Part shown: positions 6,388 to 13,360 of the stretch, one piece after another | Numbering within the stretch: the first letter of the stretch is position 1 | Layout: the number at the start of each line of letters is the position of its first letter | Assembly (NCBI GenBank): GCA_035943355.1 | Contig: DASZCG010000057.1 | Coordinates: 1 to 18,001, forward strand | DNA from: 20CM-2-65-7 sp035943355 | GTDB lineage: Bacteria; Gemmatimonadota; Gemmatimonadetes; Gemmatimonadales; GWC2-71-9 | Direction of reading: 5' to 3' | Length of the DNA stretch: 18,001 nt | Made by a program: the position numbers and the translations under genes | Notes under the pieces: model-generated | The model's database searches: none | Seen by the model: the letters and a program-made list of their open reading frames with translations, nothing else | Told to the model about the DNA's origin: nothing

Positions 6388-7173
6388 ATGTCGAATGCGA
6401 AACGGCTGCATTTGTGCGCGGGACTACTCGTGCTCGCGGCGTGCGGAAGCGAACCCACCGCACCGGCCGCGTTCAAATTGGCGTTTTTCGTACAGCCGAC
6501 CACGGCGCCCACCAACGCGCGCCTGGGTGGCGAGTTCCTACCAGTATTCATTTTGGATTCCTACGGGCGCGTTGTCCCGACCGCGACAGACACGGTCACG
6601 GTCGCGTTCGGGGCAAACCCGGGCGGTGCCGGACTGGTGGGTCCAAGTACCGTGACGGCAATCAGCGGCGTCGCGTACTTCCATCTATCAATTGATGGCC
6701 CCGGCGAAGGATACACACTGGTGGCCACGGCACGGAACCTGGACAGCGCGACGACCGCCGCGTTCTCAGTCTACGATACTCTGGCACCGCCGGCTCACGT
6801 CGAGAATCTGCAGCTCGCCTCGACGACGCTGACGATGGGGGGGCCTGGAGTCGCGTACACCGCCGATGTAGTCAGCACGAGTGTCGGCACCATGGCCGGC
6901 GTCTACATCCAGGCGTACATCGATCAGGGGGGCGCAGCGATCCACGGCGCCGGCGGTGCCCAGGTCAGCTGCGGAGCACCGACCGCCATACCGCGGTACG
7001 GCGATCTCCCTCCGGGGACCTGCCCATTTCGATTTACGGTGAACGTGCCGAACACCGGCGGGTCGCTGGTCGCCGGAGCGGCCACGGCGCGCTTCGAGCT
7101 GCGCCAGAACGTCAGCCTCACGCAGAACGTGTTGCTCGACAGCGTTTCGACTGCGGTCACGCTCATCCCATGA
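6388..7173 (+). CDS. Ig-like (Big-type) lipoprotein
   Basis: The 261-residue product has a lipoprotein signal ending in LVLAAC, with Cys19 as the likely lipidated residue, and then GSEPTAP. Residues about 28-127 form an invasin/filamin-like Ig domain of a kind often repeated in Gemmatimonadota surface proteins (LAFFVQPTTAPTNARLGGEF, then DTVTVAFGANPGGAGL, and GYTLVATARNLDSATTAAFSV). Residues about 135-261 form a second beta-rich region with two Cys residues (VSCGAPT and GTCPFRF), possibly disulphide linked, and no family I recognise. The ATG directly abuts the TGA of the effector-binding gene, so the two are translationally linked. It is likely an outer-membrane or periplasmic anchored adhesin-like protein; the ligand is unknown. 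Confidence 0.8.
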   Translation: MSNAKRLHLCAGLLVLAACGSEPTAPAAFKLAFFVQPTTAPTNARLGGEFLPVFILDSYGRVVPTATDTVTVAFGANPGGAGLVGPSTVTAISGVAYFHLSIDGPGEGYTLVATARNLDSATTAAFSVYDTLAPPAHVENLQLASTTLTMGGPGVAYTADVVSTSVGTMAGVYIQAYIDQGGAAIHGAGGAQVSCGAPTAIPRYGDLPPGTCPFRFTVNVPNTGGSLVAGAATARFELRQNVSLTQNVLLDSVSTAVTLIP

Positions 7174-7187
7174 GACCCGAGGATTGA

Positions 7188-8111
7188 ATGCTGAAGGCGA
7201 TCGGGAATACGCCACTCGTGCGCCTTTCGCGCATCGTCCCGCGCGGCTCGGCCGACGTGTTCCTAAAGGTCGAGTACTACAGTCCCACCGGTTCCTACAA
7301 GGATCGGATGGCGCTGTCGATGATCGAGCGCGCCGAGCAACGCGGCACTCTGAAGCCGGGGATGACGGTCGTCGAGTACACGGGGGGCAGCACCGGTATT
7401 TCGCTCGCGTTCGTCTGTGCGGTGAAGGGCTACCGCTGCCGCATCGTGTGCAGCGATGCCGTCGCGCTGGAAAAGCGCCGCAGCATGGAAGTGTTCGGCG
7501 CCGAGGTCGAGGTGCTGAAAAGTGAGGGAGGCAAGCTCACGCCCGACCTCGTGCCACGCATGATGGCGCGCGCGCGCGAGATCGCAGCCGAGGGACCGAG
7601 CTACGCCACGGACCAGATGCGCAATCCCGACATGGTGGCGGGCTACGAGTCGCTTGGTGAGGAGCTCTTACGGCAAGTGCACGGACCGATTCACGCCTTG
7701 TGCGCGGCGGTCGGCACGGCGGGGATGCTGATGGGGACCTCACGTGTGTTGCGGCGCGCGGATCCGAAAGTCCGCATCGTCGCGCTCGAGCCGACGACCT
7801 CTGCTGTCCTGTCAGGGGCAACGCCTGGGCGCCATGGCGTCGAAGGCGTCGCGCCGGGATTTGTGCCGCCGCAGTTCGATCGCAGCATGGTGAGCGAGAC
7901 GCGAGCTATAGATGAAGGCGAGGCGCGGCGCATGGCGTGGACGTTGGCGCGCCAGGAAGGACTTTTCGCCGGCACATCCACCGGCCTCAACGTCGTGGCC
8001 GCGCTTCAGCTCGCGCGCGAGATCGGCGCCGGCCACACTGTGGTGACGGTGGCGGTGGACAGCGGCCTCAAGTATCTGGCGGGCGATCTCTACGCTGAGG
8101 CTCCAGCGTAA
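7188..8111 (+). CDS. Cysteine-synthase-like PLP-dependent enzyme
   Basis: The 307-residue product is a fold-type II PLP enzyme of the CysK/CysM family, at normal length. The Schiff-base lysine is Lys38 in TGSYKDRM. The phosphate-binding loop is GTAGM at about 176-180, and GTSTG at about 262-266 and the VDSG motif near 290 complete the active site. The substrate loop, normally TSGNTG, reads TGGSTG at residues 65-70. As I remember, this variant marks a separate subfamily common in Actinobacteria and Chloroflexota, so O-acetylserine may not be the substrate. GAGG at 7179-7182 lies five bases before the ATG, and the lipoprotein stop is 14 bases upstream, so it is the third gene of that operon. 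No cysE or sulphur-transport gene is nearby. Confidence 0.9.
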   Translation: MLKAIGNTPLVRLSRIVPRGSADVFLKVEYYSPTGSYKDRMALSMIERAEQRGTLKPGMTVVEYTGGSTGISLAFVCAVKGYRCRIVCSDAVALEKRRSMEVFGAEVEVLKSEGGKLTPDLVPRMMARAREIAAEGPSYATDQMRNPDMVAGYESLGEELLRQVHGPIHALCAAVGTAGMLMGTSRVLRRADPKVRIVALEPTTSAVLSGATPGRHGVEGVAPGFVPPQFDRSMVSETRAIDEGEARRMAWTLARQEGLFAGTSTGLNVVAALQLAREIGAGHTVVTVAVDSGLKYLAGDLYAEAPA

Positions 8112-8186
8112 GAGCCGGACCACCAGATGTCGATTCCGCTACCCCTCAATCGACGCCATAGTGGAGGCAACCCAGAGGAGACTCCA

Positions 8187-8522
8187 ATGCCGGCGCAGAA
8201 GTATCTCGTTTTCCTGAGACGCGGTCCGGGGAAGCAGGAACCCCCTGCTCCCGCGCAAATGCAGGAGATGTACGCCTCGTTCAACGCCTGGAAGGAGAAG
8301 TTCAAGGCCAACATCGTGGACATCGGAGGTCAGCTGAAGCCAGGAGGCAAAGTGGTGAGAACCTCCGGCATAACCGATGGCCCGTTCGCCGAAGCGAAGG
8401 AGATCGTCGGCGGGTACATGGTGGTCGCCGCGGAGAGCTACGATCGCGCGATCGAGGTCGCGCGCGGCTGCCCCGGGATCGTCAGCCCTGGTGGAAGCGT
8501 GGAGATTCGGGAAATCGCGTGA
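8187..8522 (+). CDS. YCII / DGPF domain protein
   Basis: This 111-residue cytoplasmic protein has the YCII-related fold (dimeric ferredoxin-like). The key motif is TDGPFAEAKEIVGGYMVV at about residues 63-80, preceded by the first strand KYLVFLRRG. Family members often sit beside ECF sigma factors and are thought to be small-molecule binding or enzymatic accessory proteins; no sigma factor is present here. The ATG at 8187 was chosen because AGAGGAG at 8174-8180 lies six bases upstream. The frame is open from 8127, but the extra 20 residues are not conserved-looking. It converges on a histidine kinase remnant with three bases between stop codons and a perfect inverted repeat spanning both. Confidence 0.9.
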   Translation: MPAQKYLVFLRRGPGKQEPPAPAQMQEMYASFNAWKEKFKANIVDIGGQLKPGGKVVRTSGITDGPFAEAKEIVGGYMVVAAESYDRAIEVARGCPGIVSPGGSVEIREIA

Positions 8523-8534
8523 CGGCTACGCGAT
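8514..8534. terminator. Inverted repeat spanning two convergent stop codons
   Basis: ATCGCGT at 8514-8520 pairs perfectly with ACGCGAT at 8528-8534 around the seven-base loop GACGGCT. The TGA of the YCII gene (8520-8522) and the TAG of the kinase remnant (8528-8526 on the minus strand) both lie in the stem-loop junctions. Both proteins end Glu-Ile-Ala because of the repeat. There is no U-tract. Confidence 0.4.
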
Positions 8535-9113
8535 CTCGAGGAGCGGCAAACGCACGACGAACTCACTGCCGCGCCCGAGCCCCGCGCTCCGGGCCTCGAC
8601 GGTGCCGTCGTGCAGCTCGAGCAGATTCTTTACGACCGTCAACCCGAGCCCCAGCCCCCCACAGACACGTGTCGGCGAGGTGTCGACCTGCGCGAACAGC
8701 TCGAAGATCCGAGTCAGCTGGTCGGCGGAAATCCCGACACCAGTGTCCTGGACACGGACCACCGCCTGCCCCGCTTCCTCGGCCAGCGTCAAGCGAATGC
8801 GACCGCCGCGATCGGTGAACTTGCACGCGTTGTGGAGCAGGTTGCCGAGCACCTGCGTGATTCGCACGGGATCGCCGAGCACGTAGAGCGGCTCAGGCGG
8901 CAGCGTCGTCTCCAATTCGAGTCCGCGACTCTCGGCGAGCGACTGCACCGCTTCGACGGCATGGCACGCCACCAGCACGAGGTCGAGGCGCTCCTTCTGC
9001 AGCGCGATTTTGCCCTGACTGAAGCGGCTGATGTCGAGCAGATCGTCCATTTGCCGCACCAGGTGGCTCACTTGTCGTTCCAGGATGCCGGCCGACGCGC
9101 GCACGGGCGACGG
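8526..9113 (-). pseudogene. 5'-truncated histidine kinase (ATPase domain only)
   Basis: The frame encodes the end of a HisKA dimerisation helix (ILERQVSHLVRQMDDLLDISR, then FSQGKI) and a complete HATPase_c domain: N box NLLHNACKF, G1 DTGVGIS, F box IFELFAQVD, and G2 GGLGLGLTVV. The H-box with the phospho-accepting histidine, normally about 30 residues upstream of ILERQ, is absent, as is any sensor domain. Family resemblance fades upstream of about 9113. The only start codon extending it is a TTG at 9179 with no ribosome binding site, and the 20 residues in between look unrelated. I read it as the 3' remnant of a hybrid or PAS histidine kinase left by a deletion or insertion next to the alcohol dehydrogenase gene. 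A stand-alone ATPase-domain protein is a weaker alternative. No response regulator receiver domain follows. Confidence 0.7.
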
Positions 9114-9227
9114 CCGTAGCCCCAGTCTCGATGAATCCCATCGGTGTCTCAACCAAGCGCGTGTCCGCGCCCGCGTCAACCTGGGAGGTTCCCCGTTTCT
9201 CCAACAGGTCCTTCAACCCCGGCCTGT

Positions 9228-10271
9228 TCAATACTCCAGGACCGCGACCGTAACGCCGACACCTGGGAACGAATCCATCCGTGCGAGCTCGGGACCGACT
9301 TGCGACAGGGCAATCGTTTTTCCCAACAGCTTCTCGGGTTGCAGCCGTCCCGTGGTTATCAGGTCCAGCATCCCCGCGTACTCCCTCGCCTGGAGCCCGT
9401 GCGTGCCACGGATCTCGAGCTCCCGCGCGATGACCTGACTCATGGGGACGGGGGGCTCGCTCTGATCGGCGAGGAGCAGCCCGACCTGGATGTGCCTGCC
9501 CCGCTTCCTTAATGAGAGGATCGAATTGCGACAGGTGGCGGGGCTGCCGAGGGCATCGATCGAGACCTGGGCGCCGCCACCCGTCACTTCCCGGATCACG
9601 CCCGCGACATCCTCCGTCACGTTCGCATCGATGACGATTTCGGCACCGCAGGAGCGGGCGAACGCGAGCTTGTCCGCAGCGATGTCGACGCCGATCACGC
9701 GCGCGCCCGTGGCCTGCGCGATCATCGTTGCTGAAAGGCCGACGCCGCCGCAGCCGTGCACGGCCACCCATTCGCCGGGCCGGGTGCGGCCCTGTGCGAC
9801 AACCGCGCGATACGCGGTCGCGAAGCGGCACCCGAGCAGCGCGGCGGTAGTGAAGGTCATGGAATCTGGGAGGCGCACGAGGTTCACGTCGGCGTAAGGG
9901 AGAGCGACGAGCTCCGCGAACGTGCCCCAGCCGGTGAAGCCCGGCTGGTAGTAGCGATCGCAGATCTGCTCGTCGCCCGCGCGGCAGCGCTCGCACGTGC
10001 CACATCCCATCGAGAACGGGACGGTGACCCGGTCACCCGGTCTCCATTTGCGCACGTCTGCGCCCGTCGCGATCACCGTACCGGCGAACTCGTGTCCCGG
10101 AACGTGCGGCACTTTCACGTCGGCGTCGTGGCCTTTCCATCCGTGCCAATCCGATCGACACAGGCCGGAGGCTCCGACTTTTATAACGACGCCATCGGCC
10201 CGCGGCGTAGGATCAGGGAGGTCCACCAGACGAAGCGGACCGCCGAATTCTTCGTACCGCACCGCTTTCAT
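9228..10271 (-). CDS. Zinc-dependent alcohol dehydrogenase, MDR superfamily
   Basis: The 347-residue product has the full medium-chain dehydrogenase layout. Catalytic zinc ligands are Cys38 (GLCRSDWHGW), His60-Glu61 (GHEFAG) and Cys148 (LLGCRF). The structural zinc lobe is Cys90, Cys93, Cys96 and Cys104 (MGCGTCERCRAGDEQIC). The nucleotide-binding loop is GCGGVG at 173-178, and Asp195 at the end of the second strand (VIGVDI) favours NAD+ over NADP+. It probably oxidises an alcohol or polyol, or reduces the matching aldehyde. The ATG at 10271 (MKAVRYEEFG) is the family-typical start; the frame opens 13 codons earlier without support. No ribosome binding site is evident. A weak TTGTCA-N17-CACTGT promoter can be drawn upstream. 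It is divergent from the cupredoxin lipoprotein gene and upstream of the kinase remnant. Confidence 0.93.
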   Translation of the reverse strand: MKAVRYEEFGGPLRLVDLPDPTPRADGVVIKVGASGLCRSDWHGWKGHDADVKVPHVPGHEFAGTVIATGADVRKWRPGDRVTVPFSMGCGTCERCRAGDEQICDRYYQPGFTGWGTFAELVALPYADVNLVRLPDSMTFTTAALLGCRFATAYRAVVAQGRTRPGEWVAVHGCGGVGLSATMIAQATGARVIGVDIAADKLAFARSCGAEIVIDANVTEDVAGVIREVTGGGAQVSIDALGSPATCRNSILSLRKRGRHIQVGLLLADQSEPPVPMSQVIARELEIRGTHGLQAREYAGMLDLITTGRLQPEKLLGKTIALSQVGPELARMDSFPGVGVTVAVLEY

Positions 10272-10402
10272 CGTGAGGCGAACAGTGTCGCGTAGTCCAA
10301 CGGCTGACAAGCTCGTTCCGGCTGCGCTGATGCCTCTATCGCGAGACGATCGCTAGCGTCCCCTCCAGTTGGCGACCGATCCTTCTCACGACGGAGTACA
10401 CC

Positions 10403-11494
10403 ATGAAAGCCACGATCTACGCTCCCCTGCTGGCCCTGCTGATTGCGAGTGGGTGCAGCGACTACACCGCACCCAACAATGTGCCGCCGCCCCCCCCACC
10501 TCCGCCTCCGCCGCCGGCGTTCACCGTCTACGAGACCCTGGGTGACAGCGTCTCGATCGCCGCGAAGCTGGCAGAGTTTCGGACCGCGCTCGGCGGCGTG
10601 CTGAACGCGCCCAACGCGCCCCCCGCCGACAGCGGCCGGCGCGAGATCAACTGGGACGGCGTACCCGCGGCGTTGACCGACGTCGATACGTTCCCGGCGA
10701 ACTTCTTCAACGCCAACTCGAAGCGGGGCGCGGTGTACTCGACCCCGGGGACCGGCCTGCGCGTCGACAGCACCAACTTCGCGGCCGTGAACCCCGGCCT
10801 CGCCGCGCAGTTCACGTCCTTCTCGCCCAAGAAGTTGTTCATGCCGGTGGGGAGCAACCAGGTTGACGTCACGTTCCACGTCGTCGGCACCGCGACGCCC
10901 GGCCTCGTAAAGGGGTTCGGCGCCGTGTTTGTCGACGTCGACAGTCCCGGGTCCACCACGATCGAGTTCTTCGACGTGGATAGCGAGAGCCTCGGCATCG
11001 TCACCGCCCCCAATCATGCCGGTGCGCAGCTCTTATCGTTCGTCGGGGCAGTGTTCGAGGCGCCTATCGTCGCGCGCGTGCGGATCACCAGCGGCAGCGC
11101 CGCGTTGACCCCGACGATCGCCGACGTCAGCACCGGAGGGGGGGCCACGCAGGATCTCGTCGTCATGGACGATTTCGTCTTCGGCGAGCCTCACGCGGCG
11201 GGAGCGGACATTCAGGTCACCGTGGGAAACACGTTCTTCCGGAGCGTCCAGAACGGCACGCAGAATCCCGCTGTGGACACGATCGCGGCGGGCGCCAGGG
11301 TGACGTGGACGTGGAATGCCGCCGGCCCGCACAGCATTCAATCGACCGGCATCCCGCCGGCCGTGTTCCGGAACAGCGTGGTGATGAGCAACGCGGGAGA
11401 CACGTATTCGGTGCGGCTCTTCCATCCCGGGACGTACGACTACGATTGCGCGGTCCACGGGACCGCGATGACCGGGCGGATCGTCGTCCGGTAG
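10403..11494 (+). CDS. Lipoprotein with Pro-rich linker and C-terminal cupredoxin domain
   Basis: The 363-residue product has a lipoprotein signal (LLIASGC, Cys18 lipidated) and an 11-residue polyproline linker at 28-38. Residues about 78-262 form a beta-rich domain opening with REINWDGVPAALTDVDTFPANFF and containing RGAVYSTPGTGLRV and VFVDVDSPG, which I recall from exported proteins of unknown function. Residues about 268-363 are a plastocyanin-like cupredoxin. The copper ligands are visible as His310 (GPHS), Cys349, His352 and Met356 (CAVHGTAM), so a type 1 copper site is likely. It could be a membrane-anchored periplasmic electron carrier or a copper-binding surface protein. GGAG at 10393-10396 precedes the ATG by six bases. 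A terminator follows directly. Confidence 0.88.
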   Translation: MKATIYAPLLALLIASGCSDYTAPNNVPPPPPPPPPPPAFTVYETLGDSVSIAAKLAEFRTALGGVLNAPNAPPADSGRREINWDGVPAALTDVDTFPANFFNANSKRGAVYSTPGTGLRVDSTNFAAVNPGLAAQFTSFSPKKLFMPVGSNQVDVTFHVVGTATPGLVKGFGAVFVDVDSPGSTTIEFFDVDSESLGIVTAPNHAGAQLLSFVGAVFEAPIVARVRITSGSAALTPTIADVSTGGGATQDLVVMDDFVFGEPHAAGADIQVTVGNTFFRSVQNGTQNPAVDTIAAGARVTWTWNAAGPHSIQSTGIPPAVFRNSVVMSNAGDTYSVRLFHPGTYDYDCAVHGTAMTGRIVVR

Positions 11495-11500
11495 CGGCGA

Positions 11501-11542
11501 AATGGGGCCCGGCTTCCTTGCTGGAGCCGGGCTCTCCATTTT
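11501..11542 (+). terminator. Intrinsic terminator after the cupredoxin lipoprotein gene
   Basis: GCCCGGCT at 11507-11514 pairs with AGCCGGGC at 11525-11532. An outer stem of AATGG (11501-11505) with CCATT (11536-11540) flanks a small internal loop, and TTTT runs at 11539-11542. It starts seven bases after the lipoprotein stop and lies just before the sensor kinase ribosome binding site. Confidence 0.75.
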
Positions 11543-11558
11543 CTGGTTGGGAGAATCG

Positions 11559-12710
11559 ATGCAGTCTGCGTGGCCTGAACCAATCGAGTTCAATACCTCG
11601 GCGCTCCTGGAGGCGTTCTTCGAACGCTCCCAGGACGGCTTTTTCTTTATGATGCTCGATCAACCGATCGAGTGGGGGCCCGGCGTCGACAAGGACGCGG
11701 TGCTGGACTACGTCTTCGCCCACCAGCGCATGACCAAGGTCAATCCCGCGATGGCGAAGCAGTTCCGCGCCATACCGGAGGCGCTGATCGGGCTCACGCC
11801 CAATGATTTCTTCCGGCACGACGTGGCGGCGGGGCGCCGCGGATGGCGGGACCTGTTCGACGCCGGTCACACGCACAGCGTCACCAATGAGCGGCGCCTC
11901 GACGGATCGACCATGTGGGTCGAAGGCGACTACATGTGTTTCTACGATGCGGAGGGCCACATCACGGGACACTTCGGGATCCAGCGCGACGTCACCGACC
12001 GCACGCGCGCCGCGGAGGAGCTGGAGCAATCGCGCGCAGAGCTGCGCGCGCTCGCGGCCCGGCTTCAGGCGATCCGGGAGGAAGAGCGGACCCGCATCGC
12101 GCGTGAGATTCACGACGAGCTGGGCCAGGCGCTCACCGCCCTGAAGCTCGACCTGGCCTGGGTGAGTGGAGAGGGGGGACCCAAGCGCTCCAAAGGCGGG
12201 CGCACGTCCGAGCAATTGCGGGCGGTCGATGAGTCGATCACCGAGCGCATCGATCAGACGATGGAGATCGTGCGGCGCATCGCGAGCGAGCTGCGCCCCA
12301 GCGTGCTCGACCAGCTGGGCCTCGAAGCCGCCATCGAGTATCTGGTCCAGGACACGAGCCGGCGCACCGGCATGACGGTCACCCTCGACGCGGCCCAGGA
12401 GTTCCCGCGCCTCCCCGACGACATCGCCAGTCACGCGTTCCGGATCATCCAGGAGGCACTGACGAACGTCACGCGACACTCGAAGGCCACACGGGTGGAG
12501 GTGGCGGTGCGCCGCGCCGGCGGAACCATCATCCTCGGCGTCGCGGACAATGGGGTCGGGTTCGTTCCCGATTCCATCAGTGGGCTTCACTCCCTCGGCC
12601 TCGTGGGGATGCGGGAGCGGGCGTTGGCGTGCGGCGGAGTCTTGATGGTGCAAGGCAAGCCGGGCGAGGGCACGTCGATCGTCGTCACGATTCCGGTCAA
12701 GGCGCCATGA
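11559..12710 (+). CDS. PAS-containing NarL-family sensor histidine kinase
   Basis: The 383-residue, apparently soluble kinase has an N-terminal PAS-like sensor (about residues 15-150, with SQDGFFFMMLD, VNPAMAKQF, GLTPNDFF and GHFGIQRDVTDRT). A short coiled coil follows, then a HisKA_3 domain with phospho-accepting His185 in REIHDELGQALTALKLDL. The HATPase_c domain has N box QEALTNVTRH (298-307), G1 ADNGVGF (329-335) and G2 GLVGMRERA with GEGTS. No membrane segment is visible, so it should sense a cytoplasmic signal. The ATG at 11559 has GGGAG at 11549-11553 five bases upstream. An open frame back to 11502 would run through the terminator and is rejected. The stop overlaps the regulator start as ATGA, so kinase and regulator are translationally coupled. 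Confidence 0.94.
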   Translation: MQSAWPEPIEFNTSALLEAFFERSQDGFFFMMLDQPIEWGPGVDKDAVLDYVFAHQRMTKVNPAMAKQFRAIPEALIGLTPNDFFRHDVAAGRRGWRDLFDAGHTHSVTNERRLDGSTMWVEGDYMCFYDAEGHITGHFGIQRDVTDRTRAAEELEQSRAELRALAARLQAIREEERTRIAREIHDELGQALTALKLDLAWVSGEGGPKRSKGGRTSEQLRAVDESITERIDQTMEIVRRIASELRPSVLDQLGLEAAIEYLVQDTSRRTGMTVTLDAAQEFPRLPDDIASHAFRIIQEALTNVTRHSKATRVEVAVRRAGGTIILGVADNGVGFVPDSISGLHSLGLVGMRERALACGGVLMVQGKPGEGTSIVVTIPVKAP

Positions 12711-13357
12711 TTCGGATCTTCATCGCCGACGACCATCCGATCGTGCGCCAAGGTCTGCGGCGCATCGTCGAGGCCGACCCGGCGTTCGTGATTTCCGGCG
12801 AAGCCGGTGACGCCAAGGCGCTCCTGAGCGCGCTCGCCCGCACCGCGACCGATCTCGTCCTCCTCGACGTGTCGATGCCCGGCGGACTCTTTCTCGAGAC
12901 GTTGCAGGAGCTGCGCGCCAAACACCCGACGGTCCGTGTGCTGGTAATGAGCGTGCACCCCGAGGATCAGTGGGCGGTGCGGGCGCTCCGCGCCGGCGCG
13001 TCGGGCTATCTCACCAAAGACCACTCGCCCGAGCAGCTGCTCGAGGCGATCCGGCGCGTGTATCGCGGCGGCAAGTACGTGAGTCCTACGCTGGCGGAGC
13101 ATCTGGCACAGCATCTCGATGACGGCGGGCCGCGGGGAGGAGGGGGTGGGGGGGCCCCGCACGAGCTGCTCTCCGATCGCGAGTTCGAGGTGATGCGCCG
13201 GCTGGGGAGCGGACTCACGGTGTCGCAGATCGCGAGCGAGCTGGCCATCTCGGCCAAGACGGTCAGCACGTACCGGACGCGGATCCTCGAGAAGATGGCG
13301 GTGGGCACCAATGCCGAACTGGTGCGCTATGCCGCGAGGTACGGACTGATCGGCTAA
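12707..13357 (+). CDS. NarL/FixJ-family response regulator
   Basis: This 216-residue partner of the upstream kinase has a receiver domain with acidic pair Asp8-Asp9, phosphorylation site Asp54 (VLLDVSMPGG), Ser82 at the switch position and Lys104 (GYLTKDHS). A LuxR-type helix-turn-helix occupies about residues 154-216 (LSDREFEVMRRLGSGLTVSQ, then ISAKTVSTYRTRILEKM). The domains are joined by a glycine linker (GPRGGGGGGAP, 141-151) encoded by G-runs, including seven G at 13148-13154. It should bind DNA as a dimer when phosphorylated; its targets are unknown. The ATG at 12707 overlaps the kinase TGA. No terminator is visible: the gene converges on the alpha/beta hydrolase gene with three bases between stop codons. 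Confidence 0.95.
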   Translation: MIRIFIADDHPIVRQGLRRIVEADPAFVISGEAGDAKALLSALARTATDLVLLDVSMPGGLFLETLQELRAKHPTVRVLVMSVHPEDQWAVRALRAGASGYLTKDHSPEQLLEAIRRVYRGGKYVSPTLAEHLAQHLDDGGPRGGGGGGAPHELLSDREFEVMRRLGSGLTVSQIASELAISAKTVSTYRTRILEKMAVGTNAELVRYAARYGLIG

Positions 13358-13360
13358 GGC

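Noticed and set aside
8893..10005. 370-residue minus-strand frame overlapping the dehydrogenase and kinase remnant
   Set aside because: It is out of frame with both recognised proteins and Arg-rich; only its short middle part is raised as a finding.
10272..10310. TTGTCA-N17-CACTGT promoter for the alcohol dehydrogenase
   Set aside because: The -10 matches only two of six consensus positions, so it was not listed as a feature.
11217..12653. 478-residue open frame on the minus strand opposite the sensor kinase gene
   Set aside because: It runs antisense to a clear histidine kinase and across a terminator, and shows only Arg/Leu/Gly-rich composition.
8526..13357. The kinase remnant and the sensor kinase/regulator pair as one phosphorelay
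   Set aside because: They belong to different kinase families, are 2.4 kb apart on opposite strands, and the remnant has no phospho-accepting histidine.
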